A program made the position numbers and the translations under genes. Below, piece after piece: positions 41,378 to 51,331 of a DNA stretch of 64,000 bases; position 1 is the stretch's first letter; every line of letters starts with the position of its first letter. This DNA is from Dipteris shenzhenensis (lineage: Eukaryota; Polypodiophyta; Polypodiopsida; Gleicheniales): assembly GCA_047967505.1 (NCBI GenBank), contig CM106538.1, one strand, 5' to 3'. The notes under the pieces were generated by a model, which was given only the letters and a program-made list of their open reading frames with translations, did not search any database and was not told the DNA's origin.

Positions 41378-43495
41378 TCACACCCCTTTAATGGGAATGT
41401 CCTTCCTCTGCATCAAACCAAGAGCTAGTCGGTGTTTCCCGAATAGCTCTTTACCGAGTGGTTTGGTAAAGATGTCGGCAACATTTTCTTGGCTATCACA
41501 ATGCTGCAGTGTGATGTCACCAAGTAACACTCTTTCTCTGATGAAGTGCTCTCTGACATCAATGTGCTTTGTTCTGGAGTGATATACTGGATTTTTGGCC
41601 AATGCTTGAGCCGATTGATTATCACAGTATATTGTTGTTGGCTTTGACTCATCAAAGTAATCTGTTTCTGACAATAGTCTTCTGAGCCATATAGCCTCAC
41701 ATGCACCTGTAGTGAGTGCCCTATATTCTGCTTCAGTCGAAGACAAAGAAACAGTTGGCTGTTTGTTTGACAACCATGATATAGCACCTTGACCAAGGAA
41801 AAATGCATATCCCTGTGTCGATCTCCTGGTCTCATGATCTCCAGCATAGTCACTATCACAGTATCCATGCAACCGTGGATGACTTCCTCTGTATTCTATC
41901 CCAAATTGTCTTGTACCTCTGATGTATCTCAAGACTCTTTTGGCTGCATTCCAGTGAGACTGTTTTGGATTTGCCATAAACTGTGCTAGTGAGCTTACTG
42001 CATAACAAATATCTGGCCGTGTGATTGTCAGATATATAAGAGATCCAATGAGTTGCCTGTAGTATCTGTCATTGACTGTAGGCTTTTCTGAATCTTTAGT
42101 AAGTTTCAAACTCTGTTCCATGGGAGTGGCTGCAATCTTGCAATCTGCCATATGAAACTTCTTCAGGAGACTGTCAACATATTTGAGCTGACTCATGAAT
42201 GTGCTATCTGAATCTCTCCAGAACTCAATTCCAAGACAATAGTGCATAAGTCCAAGATCTTTCATGTCGAACTCTGCAGATAAGTCTTGTTTTAGCTTTC
42301 TGATGAAGCTATCCTTGCTTCCTGTCACAATCAGATCATCTACGTACAAAAGTGCAATAGTAATATCTTCCCCTTGAACTTTGTAGTAGAGAGTATGATC
42401 TGCATTGGACTTCATGTATCCCAGATCAGCAAAATATTGGTCAATTCTGCTGTACCAACTTCTGGGGGCTTGCTTTAAGCCATAGAGACTTTTCTTGAGA
42501 TGGCAAACCTTGTTCTCCTGTCCTGGTTCAATATAACCGGCTGGTTGTTGCATGTAGACTTCCTCGTCTAGATAACCATTGAGAAATGCATTCTTGACAT
42601 CGAGCTGATACACATTCCATTTACTGAGTGTCGCTAGTGATATCAAGAACCGTATGGAATCCATCTTTGCTACTGGAGCATAAGTCTCATCATAATCTTG
42701 ACCATATTGTTGTGCAAATCCTTTTGCAACTAATCTGGCTTTGTATCTTTGAATACTGCCATCTGGATTGTACTTCACTTTGTATACCCATTTGTTGGCT
42801 ATGGCCTTCTTTCCTGGTGGAAGGTCACATAATTCCCAAGTGTTATTTTTATACAAAGCATCCATTTCTTCATTCATTGCAGTTTGCCATTCTGGCTTAT
42901 CTACTGCGTCTTCGAAGTACACTGGCTCTTCTGTAGCCATGATGGTAGTCATAAGAGCATAGTTGGTGGTTTCCACCTGAATTGCTTTGCCTTTCTGAGC
43001 ATATGTCAATCTGGCTGGTGGTCTGCTTTCCCTAGTAGACCGTCTGAGCTGCTGTGACGCTGATTGGGGTGTTGCTGGCAATTCTTGCTCTTCTTCATCA
43101 ACCTGTTCTGTAGATGACTGTGAAGTCGATGCTTCTATCTCCTGTGTAGGTGAGGTTTTCCATTCTGATTCCTCATCGAAGATTACATCTCTGGAGATAA
43201 TGACTTTGCGGTTGATGGGATCATACAATTTGTATGCTTTACTCTCGTCACTGTAGCCAACCATGATGCATTTGCGTGACTTCGCATCCAATTTCCTGCG
43301 ATGATCATCATGTATGTGGGCATATGCTATGCAACCAAATATGCGGAGATGCCCAATGCGTGGCTTGTGTCCAGTGAATGCTTCATAAGGAGTCATTCCT
43401 TGTATCGGTTCGGTAGGAAGCCGATTAAGCAAGTAGTTAGCTGTAGCTATTGCTTCTGCCCAATACTGATTCGGAAGATGCTTTTCACTAAGCAT
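41378..43495 (-). CDS. Element B integrase C-terminus, reverse transcriptase and RNase H (705 codons open)
   Basis: Open from 43495 to a stop at 41378. Order: end of the integrase (NQYWAEAIATANYLLNR, FGCIAYAHIHDDHR, KCIMVGYSDE, SRDVIFDEESEW), a Ser/Gln/Glu-rich linker, reverse transcriptase ([56 protein letters not shown], catalytic LLYVDDLIVTG) and RNase H (YCDSDYAGD, SSTEAEY, YCDNQSA, VADIFTKPLG). All catalytic aspartates and the RNase H glutamate are in place. The first ATG is internal; in an intact element translation would come through from gag. The break from the upstream frame is the 76-bp deletion near 43530. Confidence 0.95.
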   Translation of the reverse strand: MLSEKHLPNQYWAEAIATANYLLNRLPTEPIQGMTPYEAFTGHKPRIGHLRIFGCIAYAHIHDDHRRKLDAKSRKCIMVGYSDESKAYKLYDPINRKVIISRDVIFDEESEWKTSPTQEIEASTSQSSTEQVDEEEQELPATPQSASQQLRRSTRESRPPARLTYAQKGKAIQVETTNYALMTTIMATEEPVYFEDAVDKPEWQTAMNEEMDALYKNNTWELCDLPPGKKAIANKWVYKVKYNPDGSIQRYKARLVAKGFAQQYGQDYDETYAPVAKMDSIRFLISLATLSKWNVYQLDVKNAFLNGYLDEEVYMQQPAGYIEPGQENKVCHLKKSLYGLKQAPRSWYSRIDQYFADLGYMKSNADHTLYYKVQGEDITIALLYVDDLIVTGSKDSFIRKLKQDLSAEFDMKDLGLMHYCLGIEFWRDSDSTFMSQLKYVDSLLKKFHMADCKIAATPMEQSLKLTKDSEKPTVNDRYYRQLIGSLIYLTITRPDICYAVSSLAQFMANPKQSHWNAAKRVLRYIRGTRQFGIEYRGSHPRLHGYCDSDYAGDHETRRSTQGYAFFLGQGAISWLSNKQPTVSLSSTEAEYRALTTGACEAIWLRRLLSETDYFDESKPTTIYCDNQSAQALAKNPVYHSRTKHIDVREHFIRERVLLGDITLQHCDSQENVADIFTKPLGKELFGKHRLALGLMQRKDIPIKGV

Positions 43496-43512
43496 TGCTC
43501 TAGCACTGTCTG

Positions 43513-45315
43513 CTAAAGTCCCATTTTTCCTATGAAGGCTGAAGACATGTATTCACCTCCTCTGTCTGATCTCATGACCTTGATCTTTCTGCCTGTTTGG
43601 TTTTCTACCATGGCTTTGAATTCTTGAAATCTGGCAAACACTTCAGATTTTTCTTTCAGAAAGTAGACCCAACAATATCTGCTGTAGTCGTCGATGAAGG
43701 TCAAGTAATAAAGTGAACCATTGATGCTGCGGGTCTGGGCATAACCCCATACATCTGTATGAATTAAATCAAGAATACCTCGTGCACGAGAGGTACTTCT
43801 GACAAAGTTGGTTCGCTTTTGTTTGCCGAAGCAGCATGCTTCACAAACCTTTCCAAGAAACTGTAGCTTCGGAATCCCAATTGCCATATTTTGATTCCTT
43901 AGATCTAACAAGTACTTGAAGTTGACATGACCATATCTCTTATGCCATTTTGCAGATAGTGGCATCTGTTGCATTTGAGCTGACATGGCATGCTTATCTG
44001 GTACTGTAGCTAGCATCCTGTACAAGCGTCCTTCCTTGACACCTTTTGCTACTAGCTGACCTCTTTTGGATTTGTCTCTGATAGTGCATTCATCACCGTC
44101 GAAGATGACTTTGTAGTTGTGTTCCGTCATTTGACCTACTGACAAAAGGTTCTTGCTGAGCTTCGGAACATAGAGCACATCTTTGACTAATCCTTTTGTA
44201 CCAGTGAAATTGTTCATAGGGATAACACCTGTCCCTTGAACCGGATTCGGTGTATTGTCTGCTGTGTAGATGACATTCTTTTGACCTTCTAATGGCTTCA
44301 TTTCTGTGAACCATTCCTGATGATTTGTCATATGAGATGATGCACCGCTGTCGATGTACCAAGGATCCTGTTCCACTTGGTCGACTTGATAACTGAAATC
44401 TTCTTTGGGATTGAAATCAGTGTCTAGGTGCATTGTATCAGTCTGATGCAATTCCTCACTTGCAAGAAACATATTGCCATGTTCATTTGCAAAATGACTG
44501 TGACTAGAATGTCCACCACGATGATTTCCTCTTCCTCGGGAATTCCCTCGATTACTGCTGGATTGACCGCCTTGGTCATACTGCTTCTTGCGGCAATCTC
44601 TTTCATAGTGTCCAAACTTGTGACAATAGTTGCATTGAATGTTTGACACATTGGTGGATGCATTCCCTCGTCCTTGGAATCTTCCTCGGTTGGAATGATT
44701 TCCTCTTTGCTGATTTTGATGTTGCTGAGGATGCTGCTGATGCTGATGCTGATTCTGACTTTGATTTTGACCACTTTTCTGATATGATCTACCTCTGTTT
44801 CTGCCTTTGCCTCTGCTTCTGTCTGAAGCTGTGAATGCCTGATCATTAGAATGACCTTTACGTGCTTGAATGGCTTGAGTCCTGAGTTCTTCACCAAGTA
44901 GAACTGACTGAAGTTCTTCCAGTGTTGGAATTTGCCGTTGGATGGCAATACTCTGGACTAGATTCTCATATCCTTCTCCTAGTCCATTCAGGATTACTTG
45001 AACCATTTCTGCGGGATTCATAGTCTCTCCTGCTGCTGCAAGTTGATTGTTGTAGTCTTTGATGCGGAGTACATAAGCATGACCGGTTTCATTGCTATTG
45101 CGGAAACTCTGGTTGATCTGGTTTCTCAAGGTGAGAATCCTGGATGTGTTCTTGGACTCGTAGAGAGCTGCGAACATATCCCATGCTTCTTTTGATGTCT
45201 TGACTGTGTTGAGCTGTGCTAGCATGACATCTTGCACATTCTGCTTGATCAGGTGATAGGCATACTTGTCTTTCTTATCCCATTCTGCTTGAGCATTCTG
45301 CTTGAGCTCGGGCAA
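43513..45315 (-). CDS. Element B gag, protease and integrase N-terminal half (600 codons open)
   Basis: One frame from 45315 to 43513. Gag (AYHLIKQNVQDVMLAQL, MNPAEMVQVILNGLG) ends in a Gln/Asn/Gly/Arg-rich region and a zinc knuckle CNYCHKFGHYERDC. Then protease WYIDSGASSHMTNH, GAG-pre-integrase HKRYGHVNFKYL and CEACCFGKQK, and the integrase core with HTDVWG and RSDRGGEYMS. It ends early at FIGKMGL because 76 bp are missing relative to element A, removing the segment with the third catalytic residue. Its start is shifted from the true gag start by a 13-bp duplication. Confidence 0.9.
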   Translation of the reverse strand: MPELKQNAQAEWDKKDKYAYHLIKQNVQDVMLAQLNTVKTSKEAWDMFAALYESKNTSRILTLRNQINQSFRNSNETGHAYVLRIKDYNNQLAAAGETMNPAEMVQVILNGLGEGYENLVQSIAIQRQIPTLEELQSVLLGEELRTQAIQARKGHSNDQAFTASDRSRGKGRNRGRSYQKSGQNQSQNQHQHQQHPQQHQNQQRGNHSNRGRFQGRGNASTNVSNIQCNYCHKFGHYERDCRKKQYDQGGQSSSNRGNSRGRGNHRGGHSSHSHFANEHGNMFLASEELHQTDTMHLDTDFNPKEDFSYQVDQVEQDPWYIDSGASSHMTNHQEWFTEMKPLEGQKNVIYTADNTPNPVQGTGVIPMNNFTGTKGLVKDVLYVPKLSKNLLSVGQMTEHNYKVIFDGDECTIRDKSKRGQLVAKGVKEGRLYRMLATVPDKHAMSAQMQQMPLSAKWHKRYGHVNFKYLLDLRNQNMAIGIPKLQFLGKVCEACCFGKQKRTNFVRSTSRARGILDLIHTDVWGYAQTRSINGSLYYLTFIDDYSRYCWVYFLKEKSEVFARFQEFKAMVENQTGRKIKVMRSDRGGEYMSSAFIGKMGL

Positions 45316-45571
45316 TGGCAGGATCTGCTACTGGTGCGGAAACTGTTTGTGTAGATGTAGATCCCGATGTAGATCCCGTTGCTGGTGCTGTGACAACAGA
45401 TGGAGTAGAGCTACTGGTGGCTGGATCTGCCAATGGTCTAGGTATGGATCCATCGACATACTCCCATTTGTCCTGAAGCACAAGAATGGTCTCCATTCGG
45501 TATTTCCATGTACCGTAATTGGAGTTGTCTAACTTAGCAGATGCCTCCAGATTGAGGTTGCTAGTCGACAT
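45275..45571 (-). pseudogene. Element B gag N-terminus, frameshifted by a 13-bp duplication
   Basis: ATG at 45571 matches the gag start in element A (STSNLNLEASAKLDNSNYGTW). The frame reaches ARAQAE, then CATTCTGCTTGAG (plus strand) occurs twice in tandem (45281-45293 and 45294-45306). The extra 13 bp push it into a stop, while the rest of gag continues in another frame. Element A has a single copy of the 13-mer. Confidence 0.9.
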
Positions 45572-46384
45572 GGTGCAAACAATGTACTCAAAAAGTGTCC
45601 TGGAAAACTCTGTATGAATCAACTGCAAATACACTGAAGATGCCAAGTGAAATCTCTGTACCGTCGGTGAAGATAGAACTGCAGTAAATAAGATCTGACC
45701 TGTATTACAAGGCTTGTGGCAATGATGCCGGGAATAGCCAAGAGGCTTTACAAGGCTGAAAAATGATGTGCACGATGCCGTGAGATAGCCAAATAGGCTT
45801 TACAATGGTGGCATGTGTGTGTGAAATCAAGTGCTATCTGCCCACTGAATCAATCTGCAATGCCTCTGAACTCTGAAGTCTGCTCACTGAACTGATGAAC
45901 GTAAGATTTCAGGTAATGTAATGATGTGAAATCGGATGTGAGCGTATGGACTGACTCCGAGTAGGTACTAGTCGGGAATTTCGGGCATGGCTTAGATTGG
46001 CAACTTGGGGAATTCAAAGCGTCCCCTCTATGGCGATCTAGTCTACTCTGATCTAGATCTAAACCAACCGTCGATCGATGAAAGAACAGCAAATAATTCC
46101 TTTTCCTTTGTTCTTTTTAAGTGCTGGGTCAGATGCGTCGATGTAGAGGCAAATGTGCGTGAAGGAAGTGGTTTTGTCGGCGAAGCTCAAATGTGAGTGT
46201 GACTTGCGCCGAAATGTGCGTGTGATGTAACGAGCGCGTAGAGCACGAAAAATCGAGCGACTTTCCTTTTTGGAGCACCCTCAAATTCTTCCTGGATCAA
46301 GAGATATGACTTGATCTAGGTGGAGGGGCAAAAGGAGTGCAAATGGTGCTCAATGATGATGTGTCACTGTGAGTCACATGCAGT

Positions 46385-46870
46385 GATGATGTGGCACTGT
46401 GCTTAGCAAGAGGTGTGCCAGTGAAGCTCTGTGCTGAGGTGGCAGTGCTGAGGTGTCACTGATGACGTGGCACTGATGACGTGGCAATGATGACGTGGCA
46501 CAGATGACGTGGCACAAGTGACGTGGCAGATGACGTGGCACAGATGACGTGGCCAGATGACGTGGCAGATGACGTGGCCTGATGGCGTGGCAGATGACGT
46601 GGCCTGATGACGTGTCACTGATGACGTGGCAGGTGACGTGGCAGTGCTGACGTGGCAGTGATGACGTGGCAGCTGACGTGGCAGAGGTGACGTGGCAGCT
46701 GACGTGGCAGAGGTGACATGGCAGGTGACGTGGCAGTCGGTGCTGACGTGGCAGTCGGTGATGACGTGGCAGTCGGTGCTGACGTGGCAGTCGGTGCTGA
46801 AGCCTGCTGACGTGGCAGTCGGTGATGACGTGGCAGTCGGTGCTGACGCCTGCTGACGTGGCCGGATAAG
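46385..46870 (-). repeat. Array of about 24 TGACGTGGC motifs in the leader of element B
   Basis: On the plus strand TGACGTGGC recurs with spacings mainly between 11 and 19 bp, often as GATGACGTGGCA and, toward the right, GCTGACGTGGCAGTCGG. I count 24 exact copies plus variants (TGGCGTGGC, TGACATGGC, TGACGTGTC). In the sense of the element the unit is GCCACGTCA. It combines the TGACG and CACGT cores bound by plant bZIP factors. Open frames over it (His/Arg/Thr-rich) are products of the repeat. Confidence 0.95.
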
Positions 46871-46987
46871 ATGTCGTTGCCACGTGTCGATAGGAGGGCC
46901 ACCGGAATCTTTCGGAGATTCCGTCGAAGATGCCGATTCCGTCCGTGATTCCGTCGCGGAGGAGCACGTTGTCGTTGAAGACGAGGC

Positions 46988-47143
46988 TTAGTTGCAGAGC
47001 TGGCTTTTGGAGTTGTTGGTATCAGCATGCAACCGTTGTCGCTCCTCTGACCACTTCCGCTTCTGCTCAAGAATCGCAGCTATGGTAGCATCCTTCTGCT
47101 CCTGCACGCGGGCTAGCGAAACCTGCTCCTTGGCAGAGAATAC
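46988..47143 (-). pseudogene. Captured C-terminal coding fragment, coiled-coil-like, unidentified source
   Basis: Minus strand, 51 sense codons ending in TAA at 46990-46988: residues include KEQVSLARVQEQKD, IAAILEQKRKWSEER and NNSKSQLCN. The heptad-like charged pattern and a clean terminal stop suggest the end of a real host protein. It reads in the same direction as element B. I do not recognise the gene. It abuts the FRIGIDA-like piece, which reads in the opposite direction. Confidence 0.4.
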
Positions 47144-47146
47144 CAA

Positions 47147-47643
47147 GAAAGAACCCGACACAATTAGTACTGAAAGCTTTGAATGCTCTTAGTGCCGAGC
47201 TTCCTTTTGCAATTAAGTTTGCAAAGGACCCGACACAATTAGTACTGAAAGCCCTGGAAGGCTATCATCCTTCGGACCAGAACGCCAGCCAAGGCGCTAA
47301 GAAGGATTTGACTCTCCCGGCCAACCGACGCGCATGTGTCATCTTACTGGAAGCCCTCGCAGAGGTGCTGGCTGATCCTATTTTGGGTGTTGAGCACCCT
47401 GTTGTCCCGTCTGAGGTTAAGAAGGTCGCCAAGCAGGTCGCTGACCTATGGAAATCCAAAATGAATTTGGAAGGTGACTTGGGCTCTAATTTCTCACTTG
47501 ACGCTCAAAGCTTCCTGCAACTGCTCGCTACCTTTGGACTGGCGTCCGACTACGATCAGGATGAGCTGTGCAAGCTTATAACGACTATTGCACGGCGCAA
47601 GCAAACACCGGCTCTTTGTCGTGCCCTTGGCCTTTCAGCGAAG
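47147..47643 (+). pseudogene. Captured FRIGIDA-like gene fragment, antisense in the leader of element B
   Basis: The plus frame (about 165 codons, no ATG; open upstream and downstream) matches the FRIGIDA-domain pattern: ELPFAIKFAKDP, LVLKALEGYHPS, KKDLTLPANRRACVILLEAL, VKKVAKQVADLWKSKM, SLDAQSFLQLLATFGLAS, DQDELCKLITTIARRKQ and TPALCRALGLSAK. FRIGIDA-like proteins are plant nuclear proteins, some of which act in flowering-time control through FLC chromatin. Only part of the domain is present. PTQLVLKAL occurs twice (from 47150 and 47228), a small duplication that marks the left join. The homology ends near 47643 in leader sequence. No intron is seen. It has no start codon, so translation is unlikely; antisense RNA is possible. 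Confidence 0.8.
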
Positions 47644-48238
47644 GTGTTGCGCTGTGGAAGCTTCGAGCTCTGGCGATGCTGTTGAAGCTTCGAGCTCTGG
47701 CGATGGTGGAGGAGCCGCATAAGCCGTCGTAGGCTTTGGAGCAGTCGGGAGCCTGAAGCAGTACGTGGTCGTTGCCGGTGGCTGCTGCTGAGAGGTCTTC
47801 GTCGTAGGCTTTTGAGGTAGAGCTGTGCTATTTGCTAGAGTGTCGTTGCAGCTGGATGGCATTTGGAGGTACTGGAGCGGCCGTTGTAGCATGAAGACGA
47901 ACTCGCTCTCTCTCTCTCCAAAAACAGATCTCGCAAGATCTCACTCATAGCAGAAATCTCTCAGCATAGTTTTCTCATGAAACTTTTCAAGAGCTCTCTC
48001 AATGAATCCTCTCACAAACTAGATCTCTCTCTCTCACTCTATGAAGGAAATTCTTCTCAATAATGAAATCACTCAAGAACTCAAAGAAAGAATAATGGAC
48101 GGAAATTTCCTCTCAATGACGGAAATTTCTCTCAACGGAAGTGAAGGGAAAGATCTCACAATCACTCAAGAGAACTCTCAATCTCACAATCTCTCTCACA
48201 CTCTCAAGAAACTCAATGTCTCAACGGAAGACAAGGGT

Positions 48239-48250
48239 GCTCTGATACCA
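48239..48250 (-). promoter_or_regulatory. Primer-binding site of element B (initiator Met tRNA)
   Basis: Plus strand GCTCTGATACCA, that is TGGTATCAGAGC on the minus strand, adjoining the 5' LTR. Confidence 0.95.
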
Positions 48251-48507
48251 TGACAAAATATGAAGAGGGGAGAGGAGAAGAGTGGAGATGAGGAGAGAGG
48301 GCACAGCTAGAGAGCACACCACAAATGACTAACTGTACACTAGAATTAGTGGAAAAAATAGAATATATACAAACCCTTTTAGGGTTAGGGTTAGGGAAGC
48401 TAACCCTTTCCTTTATAGCACTCTATAAGGTTAGTGCTATGCACATATGATCACGTGATGGTGCTATGCACACATGATCACATGATGTTGAGCGTGAACT
48501 CTCAACA
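48251..48507 (-). repeat. 5' LTR of element B
   Basis: 257 bp. Differs from the 3' LTR by one missing T and one T for C in CACGTGA(C/T)GG. Followed on the right by the target-site duplication AGTAC and the continuation of element A. Confidence 0.95.
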
Positions 48508-48512
48508 AGTAC

Positions 48513-50986
48513 CTCTCGTGCATAAGGTATTCTTGATTTGATACATACAAATGTATGGGGTTATGCCCAGACCCGCAGCATCAATGGTTCACTTTACTAC
48601 TTGACTTTCATCGACGACTATAGCAGATATTGTTGGGTCTACTTTCTAAAAGAGAAATGTGAAGCGTTTTCTAGATTTCAAGAATTCAAAGCGATGGTAG
48701 AAAACCAGGCAAGTAGAAAGATCAAGGTCATGAGATTAGATAGAGGAGGTGAATACATGTCTTTAGCATTCATGAACTTTTGCAAAAGTCATGGCATTCG
48801 AAGACAATTCACATGTGCAGATACTCCTCAGCAGAATGCAAGAGCTAAAAGGAAGAATGGGACTTTAGCAGACAGTGCTAGAGCAATGCTTAGTGAAAAA
48901 CATCTTCCAAATTAGTATTGGGTAGAAGCAATAGCCATTGCAAACTATTTGCTTGATCGGCTTCCTACCACAAACCGATACAAGGTATGACTCCTTATGA
49001 AGCATTCACTGGACACAAGCCACACATTGGGCATCTCCACATATTTGGTTACATAGCATATGCCCACATACATGATGATCATCGCAGGAAATTGGATGCG
49101 AAGTCACGCAAATGCATCATGGTTGGGTACAGTGAAGAAAGCAAAGCATAGAAATTGTATGATGCCATCAACCGCAAGGTCATTATCTCCAGAGATGTAA
49201 TCTTTGATGAGGAATCAAAATGGAAAACCTTACCTACACAGGAGATAGAAGCATCGACTTCACAGTCATCTACAGAACATGTTGATGAAGAAGAGCAAGA
49301 ATTGCCAGTAACACCCCAAGCAGAGCCACAACAGCTCAGACGGTCTACTAGGGAAAGCAGACCTCCAGCCAGATTGACATATGTTCAGAAAGGCAAAGCA
49401 ATTCAAGTTGAAACCACCAACTATGCTCTTATGACTACCATCATGGCTACAGAAGAGCTAGTGTACTTCAAAGATGCAGTAGACAAGCTAGAATGGCAAA
49501 CTGCTATGAATGAAGAAATGGATCCTTTGTATAAGAATAATACTTGGGAATTATGCGACCTTCCACTAGGAAAGAAGGCCATAGCAAACAAATGGGTATA
49601 CAAAGTGAAGTACAATCCAAATGGAAGTATTCAAAGATACAAAGCCAGATTAGTTGCAAAAGGATTTGCACAACAATATGGTCAGGACTATGATGAGACT
49701 TATGCTCCAGTAGCAAAGATGGATTCCATATGGTTCTTGATATCCCTAGCGACACTCAGCAGATGGAATGTGTATCAGCTCGATGCAAGAATGCATTTCT
49801 CAATGGTTATCTAGGCGAGGAAGTCTACATGCAACAACCAGTAGGTTATGTTGAACCAGGAAAGGAGAATAAGGTTTGCCATCTCAAGAAAAGTCTCTAC
49901 GGCTTAAAGCAAGCGCCCAAAAGTTGGTACATCAAAATTGATAAGTATTTTGCTAATCTGGGATACATGAAATCCAATGCAGATCATACTCTCTACTACA
50001 AAGTTCAAGGGGAAGACATTACTATTGCACTTTTGTACGTAGATGATCTGATTGTGACAGGAAGCAAGGATAGCTTCATCAGAAAACTGAAACAAGACTT
50101 ATTTGTAGAGTTCGACATGAAAGATCTTGGACTTATGCACTATTGTCTTGGAATTGAGTTCTGGAGAGATTCAGATAGCACATTCATGAGTCAGCTCAAG
50201 TATGTTGATAGTCTCTTGAAGAAGTTTCATATGGTAGATTGCAAGATTTCAGCCACTCCCATGGAACAGAGTTTGAAACTTACTAAAGATTCAGAAAAGC
50301 CTATAGTCAATGACAGGTACTATAGGCAACTCATCGGATCTCTTATATATCTAACAATCACACGGCCAGATATTTGTTATGCAGTAAACTCACTAGCACA
50401 GTTTATGGCAAATCCAAAACAGTCTCACTGGAATGCAGCCAAAAGAGTCTTGAGATACATCATAGGTACAAGATAGTTTGGGATAGAATACAGAGGAAGT
50501 CATCCACGGTTGCATGGATACTGTGACAGTGACTATGTCGGAGATCATGAGACCAGGAGATCGACACAAGGATATGCATTTTTCCTTGGTCAAGGTGCTA
50601 TATCATGGTTGTCAAACAAACAGCCAACTGTTTCTTTGTCTTCGACTGAAGCGGAATATAGAGCACTCACTACAGGTGCATGTGAGGCTATATGGCTCAG
50701 AAGACTATTGTCAGAAATAGATTACTTTGATGAGTCGAAGACAACAACAATATACTGTGATAATCAATCAGCTCAAGCATTGGCCAAGAATCCAGTATAT
50801 CACTCCAGGACAAAGCACTTCATCAGAGAAAGAGTGTTACTTGGTGACATCACACTGCAGCATTGTGATAGCAAAGAGAATGTTGCACACATCTTTACCA
50901 AACCACTCGGTAAAGAGCTATTCGAGAAATACCGACTAGCTCTTGGTTTGATGCAGAGGAAGGACATTCCCATTAAAGGGGTGTGA
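48513..50986 (+). pseudogene. Element A integrase, reverse transcriptase and RNase H, degraded
   Basis: Continues the integrase of element A after the nested insertion. The first catalytic aspartate is lost (HTNVWG versus HTDVWG in B) and the glutamate region reads AKRKNG. TAG at about 48914 replaces CAG (N-stop-YWVEA). Further lesions are a frame change near 48985, TAG at about 49148, a frame change near 49790 and TAG at about 50474. Reverse transcriptase (LLYVDDLIVTG) and RNase H ([23 protein letters not shown]) motifs remain readable, and a short deletion removes residues near HIDVREH. Otherwise it aligns with element B throughout. Confidence 0.95.
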
Positions 50987-51062
50987 TGGAATGTAATGCT
51001 CAGTCCTTCTTCAATTCCCCAGAATCATCATCTTGAGGGAAGGCCTATTTTATGATGTTGAT

Positions 51063-51331
51063 CTTGAGGGAAGGTGTTGAGAGTTCATGCTCAACATCAT
51101 GTGATCATGTGTGCATAGCACCATCACGTGATCATATGTGCATAGCACTAACCCAATAGAGTGATATAAAGGAAAGGGTTAGATCCCCTAACCCTAACCC
51201 TAAAAGGGTTTGTATATATTCTATTTTTTCAACCAAATATAGTGTACAGCTAGTCATTTGTGGTGTGCTCTCTAGTTGTGCCCTCTCTCCTCATCTCCAC
51301 TCTTCTCCTCTCCCCTCTTCATATTTTGTCA
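51063..51331 (+). repeat. Polypurine tract (51063-51074) and 3' LTR (51075-51331) of element A
   Basis: CTTGAGGGAAGG then TGTTGAGAGTTCATG ... ATATTTTGTCA, 257 bp. Followed by the target-site duplication AAATC at 51332-51336. Confidence 0.95.

Larger units (their letters stand above)
45572..48238 (-). other. Leader of element B (2.67 kb)
   Basis: Between primer site and gag. From the 5' side: a GAGAGA/TTGAGAG-rich stretch (48230-47890), a region with duplicated GAAGCTTCGAGCTCTGGCGATG (about 47655-47705; landmark GAAGCTTCGAGCTCTGG), captured host-like pieces (47643-46988), the TGACGTGGC array (46870-46385), and about 800 bp to gag. Unusually long for copia, where leaders are often under 300 bp. 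Confidence 0.85.
41032..48507 (-). mobile_element. Element B: young Ty1/copia retrotransposon nested in element A, opposite orientation
   Basis: 7,476 bp, LTRs 41032-41289 and 48251-48507, flanked by the 5-bp target-site duplication AGTAC (41027-41031 and 48508-48512), which interrupts the integrase reading frame of element A. The LTRs differ at only two positions (one single-base indel, one CG-to-TG). Primer site, polypurine tract and long gag-pol reading frames are present. Two lesions block a continuous polyprotein: a 13-bp tandem duplication in gag (45281-45306) and a 76-bp deletion in integrase near 43530. The 2.67-kb leader contains captured host-like coding pieces and a decamer array. 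Confidence 0.97.
37568..51331 (+). mobile_element. Element A: Ty1/copia retrotransposon, split by nested element B
   Basis: Both LTRs are present (37568-37822 and 51075-51331, TGTTGAG...GTCA) and are flanked by the 5-bp target-site duplication AAATC (37563-37567 and 51332-51336). A tRNA-iMet primer site follows the 5' LTR and a polypurine tract precedes the 3' LTR. Without the nested element it would be about 6.28 kb. LTRs differ by about nine substitutions and a 2-bp indel. Gag has lost roughly 1 kb through to the protease, and integrase and reverse transcriptase carry stops and frame changes. Element B sits in its integrase region. Confidence 0.95.

Noticed and set aside
46374-46967. A 197-codon His/Arg-rich open frame in the leader of element B
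   Set aside because: It is a translation of the TGACGTGGC array. It has no stop codons because of the repeat, and several overlapping frames are open.
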